64,000 nt of DNA from Apium graveolens (GCF_009905375.1 NC_133650.1:150022125-150086124); one strand, 5' to 3'; positions 44,171 through 57,671 are shown, numbered from the stretch's first letter. The notes: a model not told the origin generated them from the letters alone. Numbers and translations are program-made.

Positions 44171-47160
44171 CGTTCCTAATATTATACTGGTTATACTTTT
44201 GCTCGCTAGCGTTCTATAACCCTTTATTAACCACGTCAACCTTAGTATCACGAATGTGTTTCCATTCCGAATACTACCACAACTTTACTACTCCTTTTTC
44301 AGCTGCTTCTATCTTTGGAAGCTTGATCAATCATATAGAAGTAAAGGAATTTGTTGAGAGATCACTATGATCATGAACACCTGTTATATCGCATAGTTAG
44401 TACAGAAGGTGGCCAGCCTTTAGTACTTGACAAGCAATTAAACAATAGATGGTATCCTACTAGGCTTCTATCACACAGATAGATAGTCATTCGGCAATAC
44501 CTCCCCTTTCTGGAAGGGTTGTTCTTCTCAGCTTACATGTAATGAAAAGAAGAGAAAAGAACGAACTGAAGAGAATTATATATTCATAAAAAATTTTATT
44601 GCCATAAAATATCTGGCTTGGAATCTACCTCTGAACTATAGAGGTTTGTCATAGGAGAACAAAACATATACGTATTTATATCAACATCAAGTATTATAGC
44701 ATCGTATTTCACATGCCTAAATATTTTTGCCATTCCGTCCATCATTCTATGGACCCATGCTCTTCCTCGAGCTTATACACAATCACCTTTGAAACTCCCT
44801 CGACATCGAAAATCGAATCTGGGATCTCATTCTATATATCACCGTTACTAGGATTCTATGCTTGTACCGCAACCTTCCTCGTATAATAATACGACTCTCT
44901 ATTGATAAGAAAGAATAAATATTCACTAGGTAGATACTCTACTTAATTAGTCTATCAATGATAACTTATACACTACCACGACCTGATTAGTGGTACTCAA
45001 TCTCAATACCCATTCCAATACAACTCTCACGGTTGTAATCAGCTCACTACTCGCAGAATCTTTGCTGCCTTACTATGGTCCACCACTGACCTACTGTCGT
45101 TATTCACTTTTCCATAAAATCTTAATATCTAACCATACGGAGTCCATACATGTCGTATCAAATCATTCTAAGGAGGTAACATAATCACCATTCCTGATTC
45201 ATGAAGAACACTCCTGATCCTGACATACATACATGACATGAAGCAGATAAAATTGCAAAAGAGTTTCGGTCAAAGCAACGATAGCAGGTTAATACCATTC
45301 TTAATCATATGCCTTCAATTGAAGACTTAACTCAAAGGTTCGTTTAGTCCTTTTGAAACATGGTCCAGGCTCATTCTCAAGATAGGATCTTCTAAGATAG
45401 ATAGCCCGTTTATGGCAATTACACGAATTAAACCTTTACCAACTACTATTACGGTTGGGTATTGCACAGTCATCAGAAGGAATGTCAATCTTCCAAACCA
45501 TAATTCAACCTTCACATTTTTAACCATCAACACTGTATTCTTTTGGCACACGCGCCTATAATTATCCACTTACCTTTAAAGTGTCGGCCACTTCTTTGGC
45601 CTTTCCTGATAGTAAAATTTCCTTACAGTCAATGTCACATTAACCACCTCCAAATAAATTTCTACCTTATTTCAATCACAGCTTATGTGAAAATGCTTTC
45701 CTTAAAATCTGATGAGTAAAAAAAAAATCACTATTTTTCCATAAGTTATTGCCTCAGTCTTTTAGAGATTAATCACTGTCATGACTGACTCTCAATCATA
45801 ATTAGAACATCTTTTATCTTAAGTCCTAATTGCCCTGAATAATTTCGACCATTACTGGTTCGATCCATACTTTCTCGTGGTTTAACACGTGCCCCACTTG
45901 GCAACATTATAATTACGTCATATTTCCTTTATCAACATTTCTATTCTTGAGAATTTTGAATATTACCTTTCTCCTTGTAAAACCTCTAAGGTTATCCTTG
46001 ATTCGTTCCTCCTGTATTCCCTAGATACAGGGCATATCAACATACCCTTTACTAATACTAGAACCATTATCTATATGCTTCTGCAAAATTTCTCCACTGA
46101 TTCTTAAAGGTTGTTGTTACCTTAACCCTTTCCCAATCATATTGTCAAAACTCATACTGTCCCTATTAAGGGTGACATGCCAACCTTTATGCAGTCCCCT
46201 AGGATTCATTTTAAGTTACCAATGTTCTATCCTTAATTCCACCTTTAAAAGGTACCTGCATCCTTCCACGAATAAATCAAGTCATATTTCCTTGATAGAT
46301 TATCATATTCATCATTCCCACCTCGATAGTCTATACCTAACTTCATAATAGCATCCTTATTCAAATTGAGGTTAATTCATATGGCCTCCAAAAGATAACA
46401 ACGGTTATCCGCTTGTCTTGCCTAATTTGGTAACGATAACAAGGATGTTCTGGAAGATATTGGTCGTGTTCAACGTGAACTTCTTCTTAATAATTCCTTA
46501 TTTACTTTTGTTGTTTATCTCAACAGTCACCTCAATGTTGGGATATCTTTCATACCTGGCATCTCCCTTTCTCGGTATCAAGCCACCGGTCTTACATTTC
46601 CCATTCTTGAAGGTCACTTCCTTCATCCAATTTTCTTAATTTCTTACTTTCTTGTCTCCTCAATCTATCCGCGTCTCATTATTTATCCTTCGAATTACCT
46701 CAAGGTTTCCTCGAATCTTCCCAACTTACAGGGGATAAAATATATGTATCTCTTATGCCCTCAACCATCAATTTTAACTCATGGTGAATCACCCTCATCC
46801 TGACGATTACATACTCTTCTATTTCTATTCCTACGAGTCTTTAGGGTTTCCTCATACCCAACTCCCTTATCATTCCTCAAACTCTATTGTCGTTATATTC
46901 CTTTCCACTTCAGTTTCTTTTTATTTTCCTTTCTCTTATCATTATTTCATGAACCAACACAACATAAGCATTGATTCCAAACATCCCGTCATTCTGGATT
47001 CGTGTCCTCAGAACGAATCTTGACAACTTTTACAACTTAGATTCATAATTTATCATACTCATCCACTTTTTTTCTAGCTCCAAAGCTTTTACACTATCTC
47101 CATAACCTTGGGAATTACTTTCCCGAAAACATTTGACTGAACTTTAAGCAGTTTATTCTA
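44171..47160 (-). other. Element F central interior, no readable gene
   Basis: Expected to hold the rest of gag, protease, reverse transcriptase and integrase core. I see only weak RT-like phrases near 46250-46300 and a 45327-45569 minus ORF without a recognisable domain. Several plus-strand ORFs of 60-80 codons are antisense noise. Confidence 0.45.
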
Positions 47161-47234
47161 ACCTCTGGCTCCGTGCCTTTCTTAGTCTTCACCAGCGAGT
47201 GGTCTCTCTCTTAGGAGGGTAAGTGACAAAAACA

Positions 47235-47400
47235 GTCTTTGGTGATTCGTCAATCATTTAGAATCTCCAATGATTCCTATATTTCCTTTAGCCAGGCTCT
47301 TGCCTCGACTGGGTCAACCTGTTCCTTGGAACTCTGAGAGCTTAGAGACTTAAAGGTCCTGAAAGAATTTCCTATCGCATTGTTTCCTCAAGGTGGTGGT
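47235..47400 (-). pseudogene. Element F gag fragment
   Basis: The minus frame reads QSSKEQVDPVEARAWLKEI, stop, ESLEILN, matching the Gag capsid start of plant Ty3/gypsy elements (DP..A..WL..ME..F). A following frame keeps PKTVFVTYPPKRETTRWW. It lies downstream of the RNase H fragment, which is the wrong order. Confidence 0.6.
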
Positions 47401-47939
47401 TGGGGATAATAGTCTAAGTTCTGTCTAGACAGGTCCATGAATTGCCGTATAGGAGTACCGTCTCGGGTCTCCTTTCCTTACTCGACTTTCTGTTTCCTTA
47501 GTATGAAATGTTTCATCCTACTCCCCATAATTGGGGTCATCTTTAAATTTAAAAACCTCATTTTCCACTCCATTAAGTCATGGGTTCCTTCTATCTTGAT
47601 GGCGACCTCCCTGACTATCACGTTCAGGGTTTGCTCTAACTCTTATTCCTCAAACTAGCTTTCATCTAAGATCTCATCTTTAAGCTCTTAAACATTTGGA
47701 ACCCAAATTCTATAGGAATACCTCATTATTCCCTTATCATCTCTCTCGGTATTAATCTCATATCTATTTGTTGGCTCTCTGCCTTCATTCATCACTTTTA
47801 CTGGCACAATATGTTCTTTTCCAATAATTCGGACTGTATTGCAATCTCAAACAGCTTTTCGGTACCGGCTCCGGTTACCTTCACTACTATTTCCAAAATC
47901 TCTTATAAACTCTCCCAAAGACATTATCATCTTGAGTCT

Positions 47940-48465
47940 CTCCTTTTTACTAAGGGCATCAGCCACCACATTGGCTTTCCCCGAATGATAAAGAATCTCC
48001 CAATCATTATTCCTGATTAGCTCTAACTGCCTCCTCTGGCATATGTTGAGCTCTTTCTACGTGAAAATGTACTAGAGCACTTATGGCTTAGGTAATTCTC
48101 GCACTTCTCTCCAAACAAGTAGTGCCTCCAATCTTTAGGGTAAAACTATTGCCACGAGCCTAAGCTCATGGGCGGGGATATCGAATTTCATATTACCTTA
48201 ATTGTCTTGACATGTACGCGATTACCTTACCGTGCTGCATAAGCACGCACCCTAAGCACTTATGCGAAGCGTCACTACACTTCACAAAATCTCCTTTTCC
48301 ATCCGGCAATGCCAGCATAAGGGCCATCACCAACCTCTGCTTCAGTTCTTGAAAGCTGTTCTCGCATTTCTCTGTCCATTCGAACTTCTCAGTCTTACGA
48401 GTAAGCCGCGTTAAAGGGGCTACTATCTTTACAACTTGAACGAACCTCCGGTAGTGACCGGCCAA
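47940..48465 (-). pseudogene. Element F RT end and RNase H fragment
   Basis: 48193-48465 is open: GHYRRFVQVVKIVAPLTRLT, FEWTEKCENSFQELK, ALPDGKGDFVKCSDASHKCLG, GKVIAYMSRQLR, the RT thumb to RNase H junction of chromoviruses. After a gap, DWEILYHSGKANVVADALSK (about 47960-48020) gives the RNase H end. The usual catalytic Asp is in CSDAS. It sits next to the leader, ahead of gag. Confidence 0.8.
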
Positions 48466-48893
48466 TCCTACCTCTGGTAGTCGACCAAACCATGGTCATC
48501 AATTTATCACTGGTCCTTTATCCAATCCTGTCAGGATCCTCCATGGGATCCTCCTCAACAACTATCCCTTCTAGGACAACATCCTCAACCGCTAAATCCT
48601 CAATATCAACATCATCCGGTCCTGCATTAGGACACTCTATCGGATCCACAATCCGATCTCCAATTAGTAATAAAATATCATCGCGATGTTGCTCCTCAAC
48701 CTCAGGGTTCGGAGTCCCGCTACCATATACGATAACGAACTACGCTCCTATCACGATATTTATAAGGGTTCCCATAAGGGTTTTAACTGTCAGTGCTACG
48801 TTAGGTAGCCCGACTATGAACTTGGCAAGAGTTCTTATTATCTTAGTTAACTTATTATCTTAACGTCCCATCATCTCTGAGGTTTATAACGCT
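48466..48893 (-). other. Element F leader, coding-like acidic stretch
   Basis: The minus frame opposite about 48530-48720 reads an acidic stretch (PDDVDIEDLAVEDVVLEG ...). It could be a gag N-terminal leader, truncated just before the RNase H fragment. Confidence 0.35.
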
Positions 48894-48907
48894 TAGCTCT
48901 GATACCA
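48894..48907 (-). other. Element F primer-binding site
   Basis: Minus TGGTATCAGAGCTA, four bases from the LTR edge at 48912. Confidence 0.9.
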
Positions 48908-48911
48908 TTTC

Positions 48912-50949
48912 TGTAACACCCCCAGATCCGGGGTCGGGGATCCGGGTCGTCACGGTCTTTCTTTCCATAATATCACTTCACTTAATTAATAATAAATAAC
49001 CTTATGTTGTGACCCCACACTAACACACACCACAACCCGTTATAGTCTCAGAGATGAAATTTAAATAAGTACAAGTCTTTGAATCCACAATTTAAAAGTT
49101 ATTACAACCCGAAATGATTACTTGATAAATTTACAGTTAATTGCCATTATCTGCCATAAGTTATAATTATACATAATTGATTCTCAAAAGTAGATGGTCT
49201 GATCTACAATAGATCTACCTCTGCAGCTATAGCAGCTACAACATCAACGGGAAGACGCGGGACGCTTCCCACGCGCTTGCGCTGGGTCTGCTGGAGTCTG
49301 GCCATCTTTCCTAACTGTTGTTGTGTGATGAAGAAATAAAGCAAGGGTGAGCAGCAAGCCCACCAAAATAATATGTATAATGATTTACAATATATGAGCC
49401 TACTCATAATACTCATGAAAGTCTTGGTCAAAAGAAATGAACCAAGTTTGATATCTTAATGCGATGAAGTCGCAAAATATTCAGTATATATACATATATA
49501 CTTTTCAAAATATTGGAAGTCCTCTTCCATGCATAATATACACAAAGTCCCAGTGTATAACTGTATAAAAAAATATCGTTGCAAGGTGATCTCATATATC
49601 TAACCTTGTCTCAACGTTTTTCTGAAAATCTTTGTCATTCATAAGACAATTATTAATTAGATATAAGTTTAAAAGATGAGGTTACCAAATACCCCAATAT
49701 ACTTATATCTTACCCAATACTACTTGAACTACCACCGTTCAAGTTATAATCAGTTTCAAAAGTTCATCACATAGATGAGACTACAAGACAAGATTTGAAT
49801 AGATTCAATCTTTGAAATATTATTGAATGAAATAAAGTTACGAGATACTTTATTTAGTCTCGATATATATATATCCACATATATATATCTCTTAAACATT
49901 TCCTGGAACCTCTGTTATGTAAAGTATGAACAGAGTTTGAAACATCCAATGAATTTTGGAAAGGAAAAGAATTATGGCATAAACCCGATATCTTGCTGAT
50001 CAGGCAAAGATACCAATAAGTAACCTTTTCTACTGTAGATGGATGAATTCCTCACCGGTCATCACCCTGGCCGCATTAGGACCTCGCGCTAGACCGTTAC
50101 CCGGCCCCTCACGCGTTGATGGACTGCCACCCAGCCACTTACACAATAATAGACCGTACCCCGGCCTGTCGCTTATGCCGACTCAATTAGATGGGCTTAC
50201 TTCCCGAACGTTGGGCAAGTAATCAATTCATTTACCAAAACTACAACCTCGTTGCGAATATAAAATACACCACAGAGCCGGATTCCCCAGGTTTTGAGCG
50301 AGTATTTAAATCCCCTTAAAAAGGAAGATCTTAAATATAAAAATGAGTTTTGGGATCCGCTCTGACTTTAAAAATCATTTTGAAGACTCGAAAACACTTT
50401 AAAGAGTGTTTGGAGTAAAGCTGATTTAATGAAGTAAATCAGTCCCCAGAATATTTAGAAAATGACTGAATATTATTATTTAAATAATATTCCCATAAAG
50501 AATAATCTTTATAAAAATAATTGAAGTAGAAGTATTAAAGCTTATACTTGAAACGAGTATTAAATAACCAAAGATATACTTATATGAAAGTATTATCTTT
50601 ATTTGAATAATCGAAAATAAGTTTGATTATTGACACCTTATTCTTTAATAAAATAAAGAATATACCTCAGCAAATAATCGGAGTCATAGATCCTCAAATG
50701 AATATTCAAATAATATTCATTAAATAATATAAACTGAGTCATAAGCCCTCGAAGAAATATTCAAATAATATTCAATAAATAATATAAAAGAGTCATAAGC
50801 CCTCCATTGAATATTCAAATAATATTCAGATAAATAAATAAAAGGGTCATAAGCCCTCGAATGAATATTCAAATAATATTCAATAAATAATATAAAGTTA
50901 AAGTTATCGAATAAACCTTATTCGATTAATAGTTTTGAAAACTATGACC

Positions 50950-50983
<34 letters not shown>

Positions 50984-53114
50984 CCATATCCATATATACA
51001 AAATCTACTCGGGATCCTCGACTCCCGGTTTTAGAAAATATTTTCACCTTTGGGTCCCTATACTAAGGGTATATGCAAGTTACCGCTATCCTCTAGCATA
51101 GGTATTATCAACTGAACCAACAGATATATATTTCAAGAATATGAAACAGGCATGCATATATATCATATCACATGCTACAATATATCGCAAGAATTTGCTA
51201 AATAACCAACATGCATCTATCGCAAGATAATGCATATACAAGTGTATACATCACAACAACAGTATAACGGATAGAATACTTGCCTGAGTGACTGGGGGGT
51301 TACGAATGCCTCGGGACGAGTCTGGTAACCTATAAACAACAAGTAAGTTGGAATTAAACCAAAGTCACTTGTAAATCTATACTTTAACTAACTTAGACTC
51401 TAACGCTTATTCTGCGCTTACTGATTCTCTTAAGTCACTCGAGTACCCTCGGCTCCACCATTTTTAATAATTTAACCTTTACGAGTTTTAATGCGATTCC
51501 TTCGCGAGTGTCTTACCAACTGCCTAACACACTTACCATAAATGTTTCATACATTAATTAACCCTTTTTGGTCTTTAACATATGTTTCAAAGTAAGGCGA
51601 GGGGAAAAGTTTCGTTCGCGAAACGCCGTTACTTGAAACGGTCGTTTCTCCTAAACCGTGCATCGGAATCGAACGAACTATATATCAAAACGAAGCTCGT
51701 AACATGAGCTATCTAAACATGTCAGTGGTCATAATCTAGCAGGGGGTCCTCGGGTCCTAATGTTATGCACAAAACAGTCTAAAGAAAATCGGACGTTACG
51801 ACGGCTATGTTTACGCGATTACCAATATTTATACCACTCCAATTCTTTACCAATTCACTACAAACCACCCAACCATCATCAATACAGCAAACACAACTTA
51901 TATCAAGGCAAAGTCAGTCCATAATCTCAAGGTTTTCCAACTTATTCAACCGCAAACATGATCTACTAACCATAACTTAAGATTCATTAACCATTAACCA
52001 AGATTCATATCCAAAATCACCACAAATCCAACCAAACTATCTAACATACATGGATCTTGCTATACATACATGGATATTTCTATATATACATTAATCCATC
52101 CATAAACTCATCAAAACTCAAAGTTCAAACTATAAGTTAAAGGTGAAAGTTGTTTATACCTCCTTGAAGCTTCCTAACACAACCCAAGAGCTTTGAATGC
52201 CTAAAAGAACCTTGATCCTTGCTTGTATAACCTTAATCTTTCATAAAAATTCAAGAAAACTAAAGTTATTTCTTGAAGGTTACTATTCACCATCTTCTTC
52301 CTTGATTTATTGGAAGAGATTGTGAAGGAATTAGGAGCTTAAACTTATAGCATATCCATATCTATGTACAAGGAAGCTTAGATAATTACCTTGTGATTTA
52401 ACAATGCTTGGAACTTGATTTTTGAAATTCTTGCCCTTGAAAAAGATGAAAAGCCGAGAGCAAGATGATGAGAATGAAATGATTTTGTGTTTTTTGATTT
52501 GTTTGGCTTGGCTTGGTTGTTTTTTGTTTTGTTTTTGGTTAATTACCTTAATAACCTTATATTTGTGTGGTTATAAACCAACCACACCTCCTCCTTCCCT
52601 ATGTCATGCTTACATCACATTGCTATGTCATCCTCCCTTCCTTGTCCTCTTCTCATTGGTTGGGTGACATCGCTTCCTCTAATCCCTTTGCTTAACTTCC
52701 TAATTGTTTGCCTAATGACCGCTGATCTGTTATACGGTTCGCTTAACTTTCGTTTTCGTTTATCGTTTGAGGGATCATACCCGGGATCTTATTACTTAGG
52801 TTCCCTTAACCTTTCTCAATATATTATATTCCTTTTATGATCCTCTCCTATAATCCTTTAATTTAAATCCTTTTTATCCTGTTACCTTATACTCAATTCT
52901 CTCCGTATCTAGTGGATTTCCGGGAAAAATCAAAGTGTTCGGATTTGGATTCTGACGATCTTTACATACACTTATATCCCATATAAAGTACTAATAAAAT
53001 CTCAGAATATTAATAACAGAACCCCTACATAGTGTGGCATGAAAAGTTTTCTCATTCAGCAAAAACACTATTCATAAGGGTTTCAAAAATTTCTCAAAAA
53101 TTGGGGTTATTACA
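48912..53114 (-). repeat. Element F 5' LTR (right copy), 4203 bp
   Basis: Near-identical to the left copy. The small minus ORF is at 49204-49431 and the 54-bp array at about 50684-50895. Confidence 0.93.
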
Positions 53115-53119
53115 AGTAT

Positions 53120-54032
53120 GTACTAAACCCTACCTTAAGTTAACCAAAGCTTTCTATTTCTGTCTTACTATATCTTTGCAAATCGTGCATGTCTGTGCTT
53201 TTACTTTGTCAGTTAACCTTGGCCTTTGATCTTGTACTCTTTAAGATGCTTTTTGTAGACTTTTCAAATCAGTGATTGATTTGTTTGTTGATTAATAATC
53301 CTGGATATTAAACTGATATACATTCTTTACTTTGAATTTTATATCGAGATCTCCAGTTTGTCATATAGGGAACTAGACATCTTGATAAGTATAATGTCTT
53401 ATTGAGATCTCTTATTACTCTATAGTTGTTGTAACTTATCGAAGTCTCTAATTCCTCTATAAGAGAATTTGGCTTGTCGAGGTCTCTAATCTTCATGTCT
53501 TCATTTTGGCTTATCGATATCTCTGAGTTCTCTAGTGAAGAAATGACTTGTCGATATCTCATAGATCTCTAGTGAAGAAATGACTTGTCGATATCTCATA
53601 TATCTCTAGTGAAGAAATGACTTGTCGATATCTCCAATATTCATATCTTCATTTGGCTTGTCGATATCTCTGAGTTTTCTAGTAGCTTTTCTTGACTTCT
53701 CGATAAGTCATTCTGGAGTTCTCGAATGACTTCTCTATAACACTTAATCTGTGACTTGTAGATTTCTTGACTTAGAATGTTTTTCCCAAAATAAATTTAT
53801 TCAACTCCAAGCTTCTTCATACTACTTCTGAGGCATGATCTTCATGATCTTCTTCCAGAGTTTATTCTTAGGCTTGAGACTATTAACAGAAAAATACTCC
53901 AATCTAATCTATTTACACTTTTACAGAATTAAGTAATACAATATAGAATGCAAATTTAGATTATCATACAACTTACTTAGGGCTGTCAATTTGACTTAGT
54001 CTTGTTATAGTACAGGCATGTTTTGCAGAACA
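53120..54032 (-). repeat. Element G 3' LTR, right part, with a tandem motif
   Basis: Continues the G LTR after element F. At 53330-53745 the phrase CTTGTCGATATCTC and variants recur about a dozen times; at 53545-53618 two exact-register 37-bp units are followed by a partial third. It ends ...GCAGAACA before the PPT. Confidence 0.85.
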
Positions 54033-54045
54033 ATCTCCCTCAATT
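54033..54045 (-). other. Element G polypurine tract
   Basis: Minus AATTGAGGGAGAT next to the LTR edge. Confidence 0.75.
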
Positions 54046-54189
54046 TGTGAGAAGATTGCTTATCACAAATCCATGCCTGTTAACTAGACCAACCCCAAGC
54101 TACAATGAAAAATTAGACTATACATACAAGTTGACACAAACATAAAATTTATACATTAGGTGATTTCTTGAGTTTATCAGATACATACA

Positions 54190-54441
54190 TCAGACAAATG
54201 TCTCATATCCTGTTTCTTCTCTAATGAGGTCCTTTAGGTGTACAAGAATTTCAAGTTTCTTTATGACTGGTGTCCCACTTAAAGCTTTCAAAAGTTTGAG
54301 TTTGTCATTTATTGAGTAACTACTCAGTAACTCAATCCTAAATCTTGAGACTGTGCCAGCTTTTATATTTAGAAATTTTCCATCCCTGGTAACTCTGCTC
54401 ATTCCTTTATCCTTGAGATCTTCAGATTTTTGAATGTACAT
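54190..54441 (-). pseudogene. Element G downstream ORF fragment
   Basis: 83 codons on the minus strand with natural-looking composition (KDKGMSRVTRDGKFLNIKAG ... LLKALSGTPVIKKLEILVHL), running up to the element E junction. It is probably the tail of an ORF located after pol in this copia family, cut by E. I do not recognise a domain. Nothing is seen in 54046-54189. Confidence 0.4.
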
Positions 54442-54443
54442 TT

Positions 54444-54984
54444 TGTTAATGTTTGTGCCCTAGAGACAACACTATTATGTTTATATTATGAAACATTTGA
54501 ATTATTAATTATGATTATATGGATTATTCTTTAGTAATTTATTATATCTTTATTTTCTGTGATAAGATGTTAGATTAATAAATGTCCTTGGAATATGATA
54601 TGTAAATCTATATCTCTAAGTACGTTACTTATAAATGAGATTATGAGAATAATATTGATATTCCTAAAGGTCCATATTCAAGTATTATTGTTAAGGGACG
54701 ATAATAAATACATTGAGACTAGTGTGTTTGTTGGCTGATGATCACATCTCATTGATCATAGGTATGGTGATACTAAAGTCAAAACACAGGAACATGTATT
54801 AAATACATGGTGCTGGACTGACCCATTGTGAGATACTACATGTTTATTGTGTCATAAGTTAATCTCACAGTGATAATGATGTATTGGTCCTTTGACCTGA
54901 AATCATTATATTTCTATACGAGAATTAATATACTTTGATATTATTAAAAGTTATCCTTGACCGGGTAATAATAAAAGTAGACAT
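54444..54984 (+). repeat. Element E 5' LTR, first part
   Basis: Starts TGTTAATGTTTGTGCCC and matches 63374 onward. It is interrupted by solo LTR H at 54985. Confidence 0.9.
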
Positions 54985-56646
54985 TGAAAGGAATATGTCC
55001 TAAGTCCAATCATGTATGAGGATTTAGGAATAACTTTTATGTAATCTATTTTGATTTCATTGATATTAATAAAAGACTTGTTTTGTTTTTATTACGGGCT
55101 TTATCTATTTAAGTGTTTAAATAAGATATACCATAATTTAGAGTAAAGCTTTTTATGGATTATGATGAGATCATAATAGTGAGACCTAAAAAGATGATAA
55201 CTCTAAACTTAAATAGTTCCTGGTCATAGGATTACTAACTGGTAATTAATAATCTGCAAAGATCGGTACATACTATGCTTGCTTCATTATGAAGGATGTC
55301 TGTTCTCATAGACATTTGTGTGGTGACACTATAGCTAGTATGTAGGTGCTTATTATAGAATAAGTTCACTGAACATGACTCGCACAGCTGAACAACTGAT
55401 GGAGTTCACTCATGTGTCAGCAGTTGTTCACCTAGTGATAGTTGTACAAGTATCCTTAGACTTGAGGTCATCATAATCATCTTGTGTACACTGAACTATG
55501 CTTTGGTTTAGTTCTTAGTCTCCAGGGACAATTATTATGGCTCTTCTGGGTATAGGAATTTGTACACGAAGATAGTGTATGATCAATAAAGGATCTACCC
55601 CTTCCAGTGAAGGAAGCGAATGTTCAAGGCTGATCCACTTATGCTAGTTCAGGAATCTCTGGCCAGAGTAAATGAAATTAGAAAGGAGTTTCTAATTTGC
55701 ATAGAACTACGCATAGTAAATGGTAAGCAAGTGATTGAATTAGATAGGCTTGACACGAGATCCATGCCTTGTATTTAATCGGGACATTGTAGGGTAGAAG
55801 GAGTTTATTGTACGGTAACTATTCACTGACAGGTTCTTGGTATTCTAAGCAGTGAATTCATATTATCCGGATAGTCGCGATATGTTGAGAAGCATCACTC
55901 ACGATGTAGAATAAATGTGATTAATTAATTAATCATACTTAATAAATTAGAGAATTTATATAAATAATGATAAAATAGTTTTATTATTATTTATTTCTAC
56001 TACCGGCTTAATATTGAACCTACAGGGTCACACCATAAAAAGAGAATGATTTAATGGTGGATGAATTAATTAATAATGGCTAAATAATTATTTATTGTGA
56101 AATAAATAATTAATTGGCAAATTTAATAATTGATTAAATGAGATTTAATTGATTATAAATTAATTAAGAAAAGTTCTTAATATTATTAATTAAGGATTTA
56201 ATTTTTGGAAATTAAATCAAGAGAGAGAATTATTTCTAAAGTTTTTAGAAAAAGGATTAATAATTAAAAGGTGTTTTAATTATTAATGAGAATAATAAAT
56301 GGGATAATAATAATAATATTTATGGGAAAATTTCAGCTGAAAATTTTGCCTATAAATACACTATTATAGACCCTATTTTATTCTAACCCCAGAAACCCAA
56401 AAGTTTTATAAAACCAAATTCTCTCCACCTCCTCCTCCTCCTAAAAGTCGTTTTCTTGGTGGATACCGGTGGAGTGCTTCACACTTGAGGAGCAACTGCT
56501 AAGGATCTCTGATCGTTGTCTCCGAATTAATTTTAAAAGGTTATATTCGATCCCTCGAATTTTTATTCACGATTTATATGCTTTTATTTGGATTTTGTAT
56601 GTGTAAAAGTGTTTTTCCACGCCCCGCTGCGATTAAAAATCCAACA
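54985..56646 (+). mobile_element. Solo LTR H (copia-like), 1662 bp
   Basis: TGAAAGGAATATG...AATCCAACA with perfect TSD gacat at 54980-54984 and 56647-56651. The uninterrupted E 3' LTR has one gacat at the matching place (about 63911). TATA box CCTATAAATAC at about 56349-56359, about 290 bases before the end. The superfamily is inferred from TSD length and ends only. Confidence 0.9.
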
Positions 56647-56651
56647 GACAT

Positions 56652-57670
56652 TTGGTACATTATGAATCGTATGAGAGATATGAATGATCTAGATGGGATT
56701 TAGCCCTCCTTTATTAAAAGAATGATATTATTGGCCTCTTGATTGAGTAAAACTATAAAATGAATGGTCGTGCTCAAATACTGATTTGTTTAATAGTTTA
56801 CTCATTGATCAAGGAAATAAGGATAGAACATTAACAGAAGATGACACAATGCATGCCTTGAGTTTGATCTATAATATAAGGCTAAAAGGATTATACTACA
56901 TTGTACATTATTCACGAAAGGTTTAATTGATCACCGATTTAATTATTATTACTTGGGTAACAATGATGCATTACTAGATGCCGCTCATTGCTTATGATTT
57001 TAAATTAGATTTAAAATTATTGCCAATGTAATAATAACCTAAAGGGTCGCACAAAGAATGATTGGATGATTATTTAATTTAAATTCGGATTTAAATTAAA
57101 TGTAGGTAATTCGAATTATTTGTTATTAATTAAGTGTGACTTAATTAAATAAATGAATAGGAAATTCAAATTTAATATTAAATCTGAAATTATGTTATTG
57201 GATGATTAAGTGAGACTTAATAATACAATAATTAGAATTTCAAATTTAATAATAATAATAATAATAATAACTCTAAAATTCAGTTTAGGATTGGAGGCCC
57301 ATTAGCTCTTGCCTATATAATATTTTTTTCTAATAGAATTAGGGTTACACGTTTTATTTGATAAAACATAAACCCTAGTAGCTTGAAGAGAGATAGAGAG
57401 AGCAAGCAAGCGGCCTCAAGAACGTGCTAGTACACACCCATCCTCCGGGCGATCATTCGTGTGGATACGTTCAAGGCGTAGATCGTTCCAGCGACGGGCT
57501 ACGTGTGGATCATTCAAGACCTTCATATTTCCATTAACATAAAACTTCTTAAGGTAAACATACTGAACTATAAATTAAATATTGTTTTTTGCATGGATCC
57601 TGCAGAGGGTTTCAATTTTTAAGATTTAAATTTACGTTTTTCGTTGCATTTATGTGCTAAAAACCCTTTA
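56652..57670 (+). repeat. Element E 5' LTR, second part
   Basis: Continues the LTR; total without H is 1560 bp. TATA-like CCTATATAATA at about 57311-57321; an (AAT)n microsatellite at about 57249-57270. Confidence 0.88.
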
Positions 57671-57671
57671 A

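Larger units (their letters stand above)
39147..53114 (-). mobile_element. Element F: 13.97-kb Ty3/gypsy (Tekay/Del-like chromovirus) with 4.2-kb LTRs
   Basis: LTRs 39147-43349 and 48912-53114 are both 4203 bp and differ at roughly 22 positions by eye. The PBS is at 48894-48907 (initiator tRNA-Met), the PPT at 43350-43362, and the TSD agtat is perfect. The 5562-bp interior is decayed: RNase H, Gag and integrase C-terminus/chromodomain traces only. LTRs start TGTAATAACCCC on the element strand, as in the Tekay/Del group. Young LTRs with a long-dead interior mean the copy was mobilised as a defective element. Confidence 0.93.
38792..54443 (-). mobile_element. Element G: Ty1/copia, minus strand, 3' LTR and short interior, continues beyond E
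   Basis: LTR from 38792 (TGTTAGGTAATG) to 54032, interrupted by element F. PPT at 54033-54045 (minus AATTGAGGGAGAT). The interior continues to 54443, where element E begins; the rest of G should lie to the right of the window. LTR length without F is 1268 bp. The left flank 38787-38791 (cttac) is the expected TSD, unverified. Confidence 0.82.

Noticed and set aside
44122..48020. Series of 60-80 codon plus ORFs in the F interior
   Set aside because: Antisense to decayed chromovirus pol, leucine/serine/phenylalanine-rich, no shared domain.
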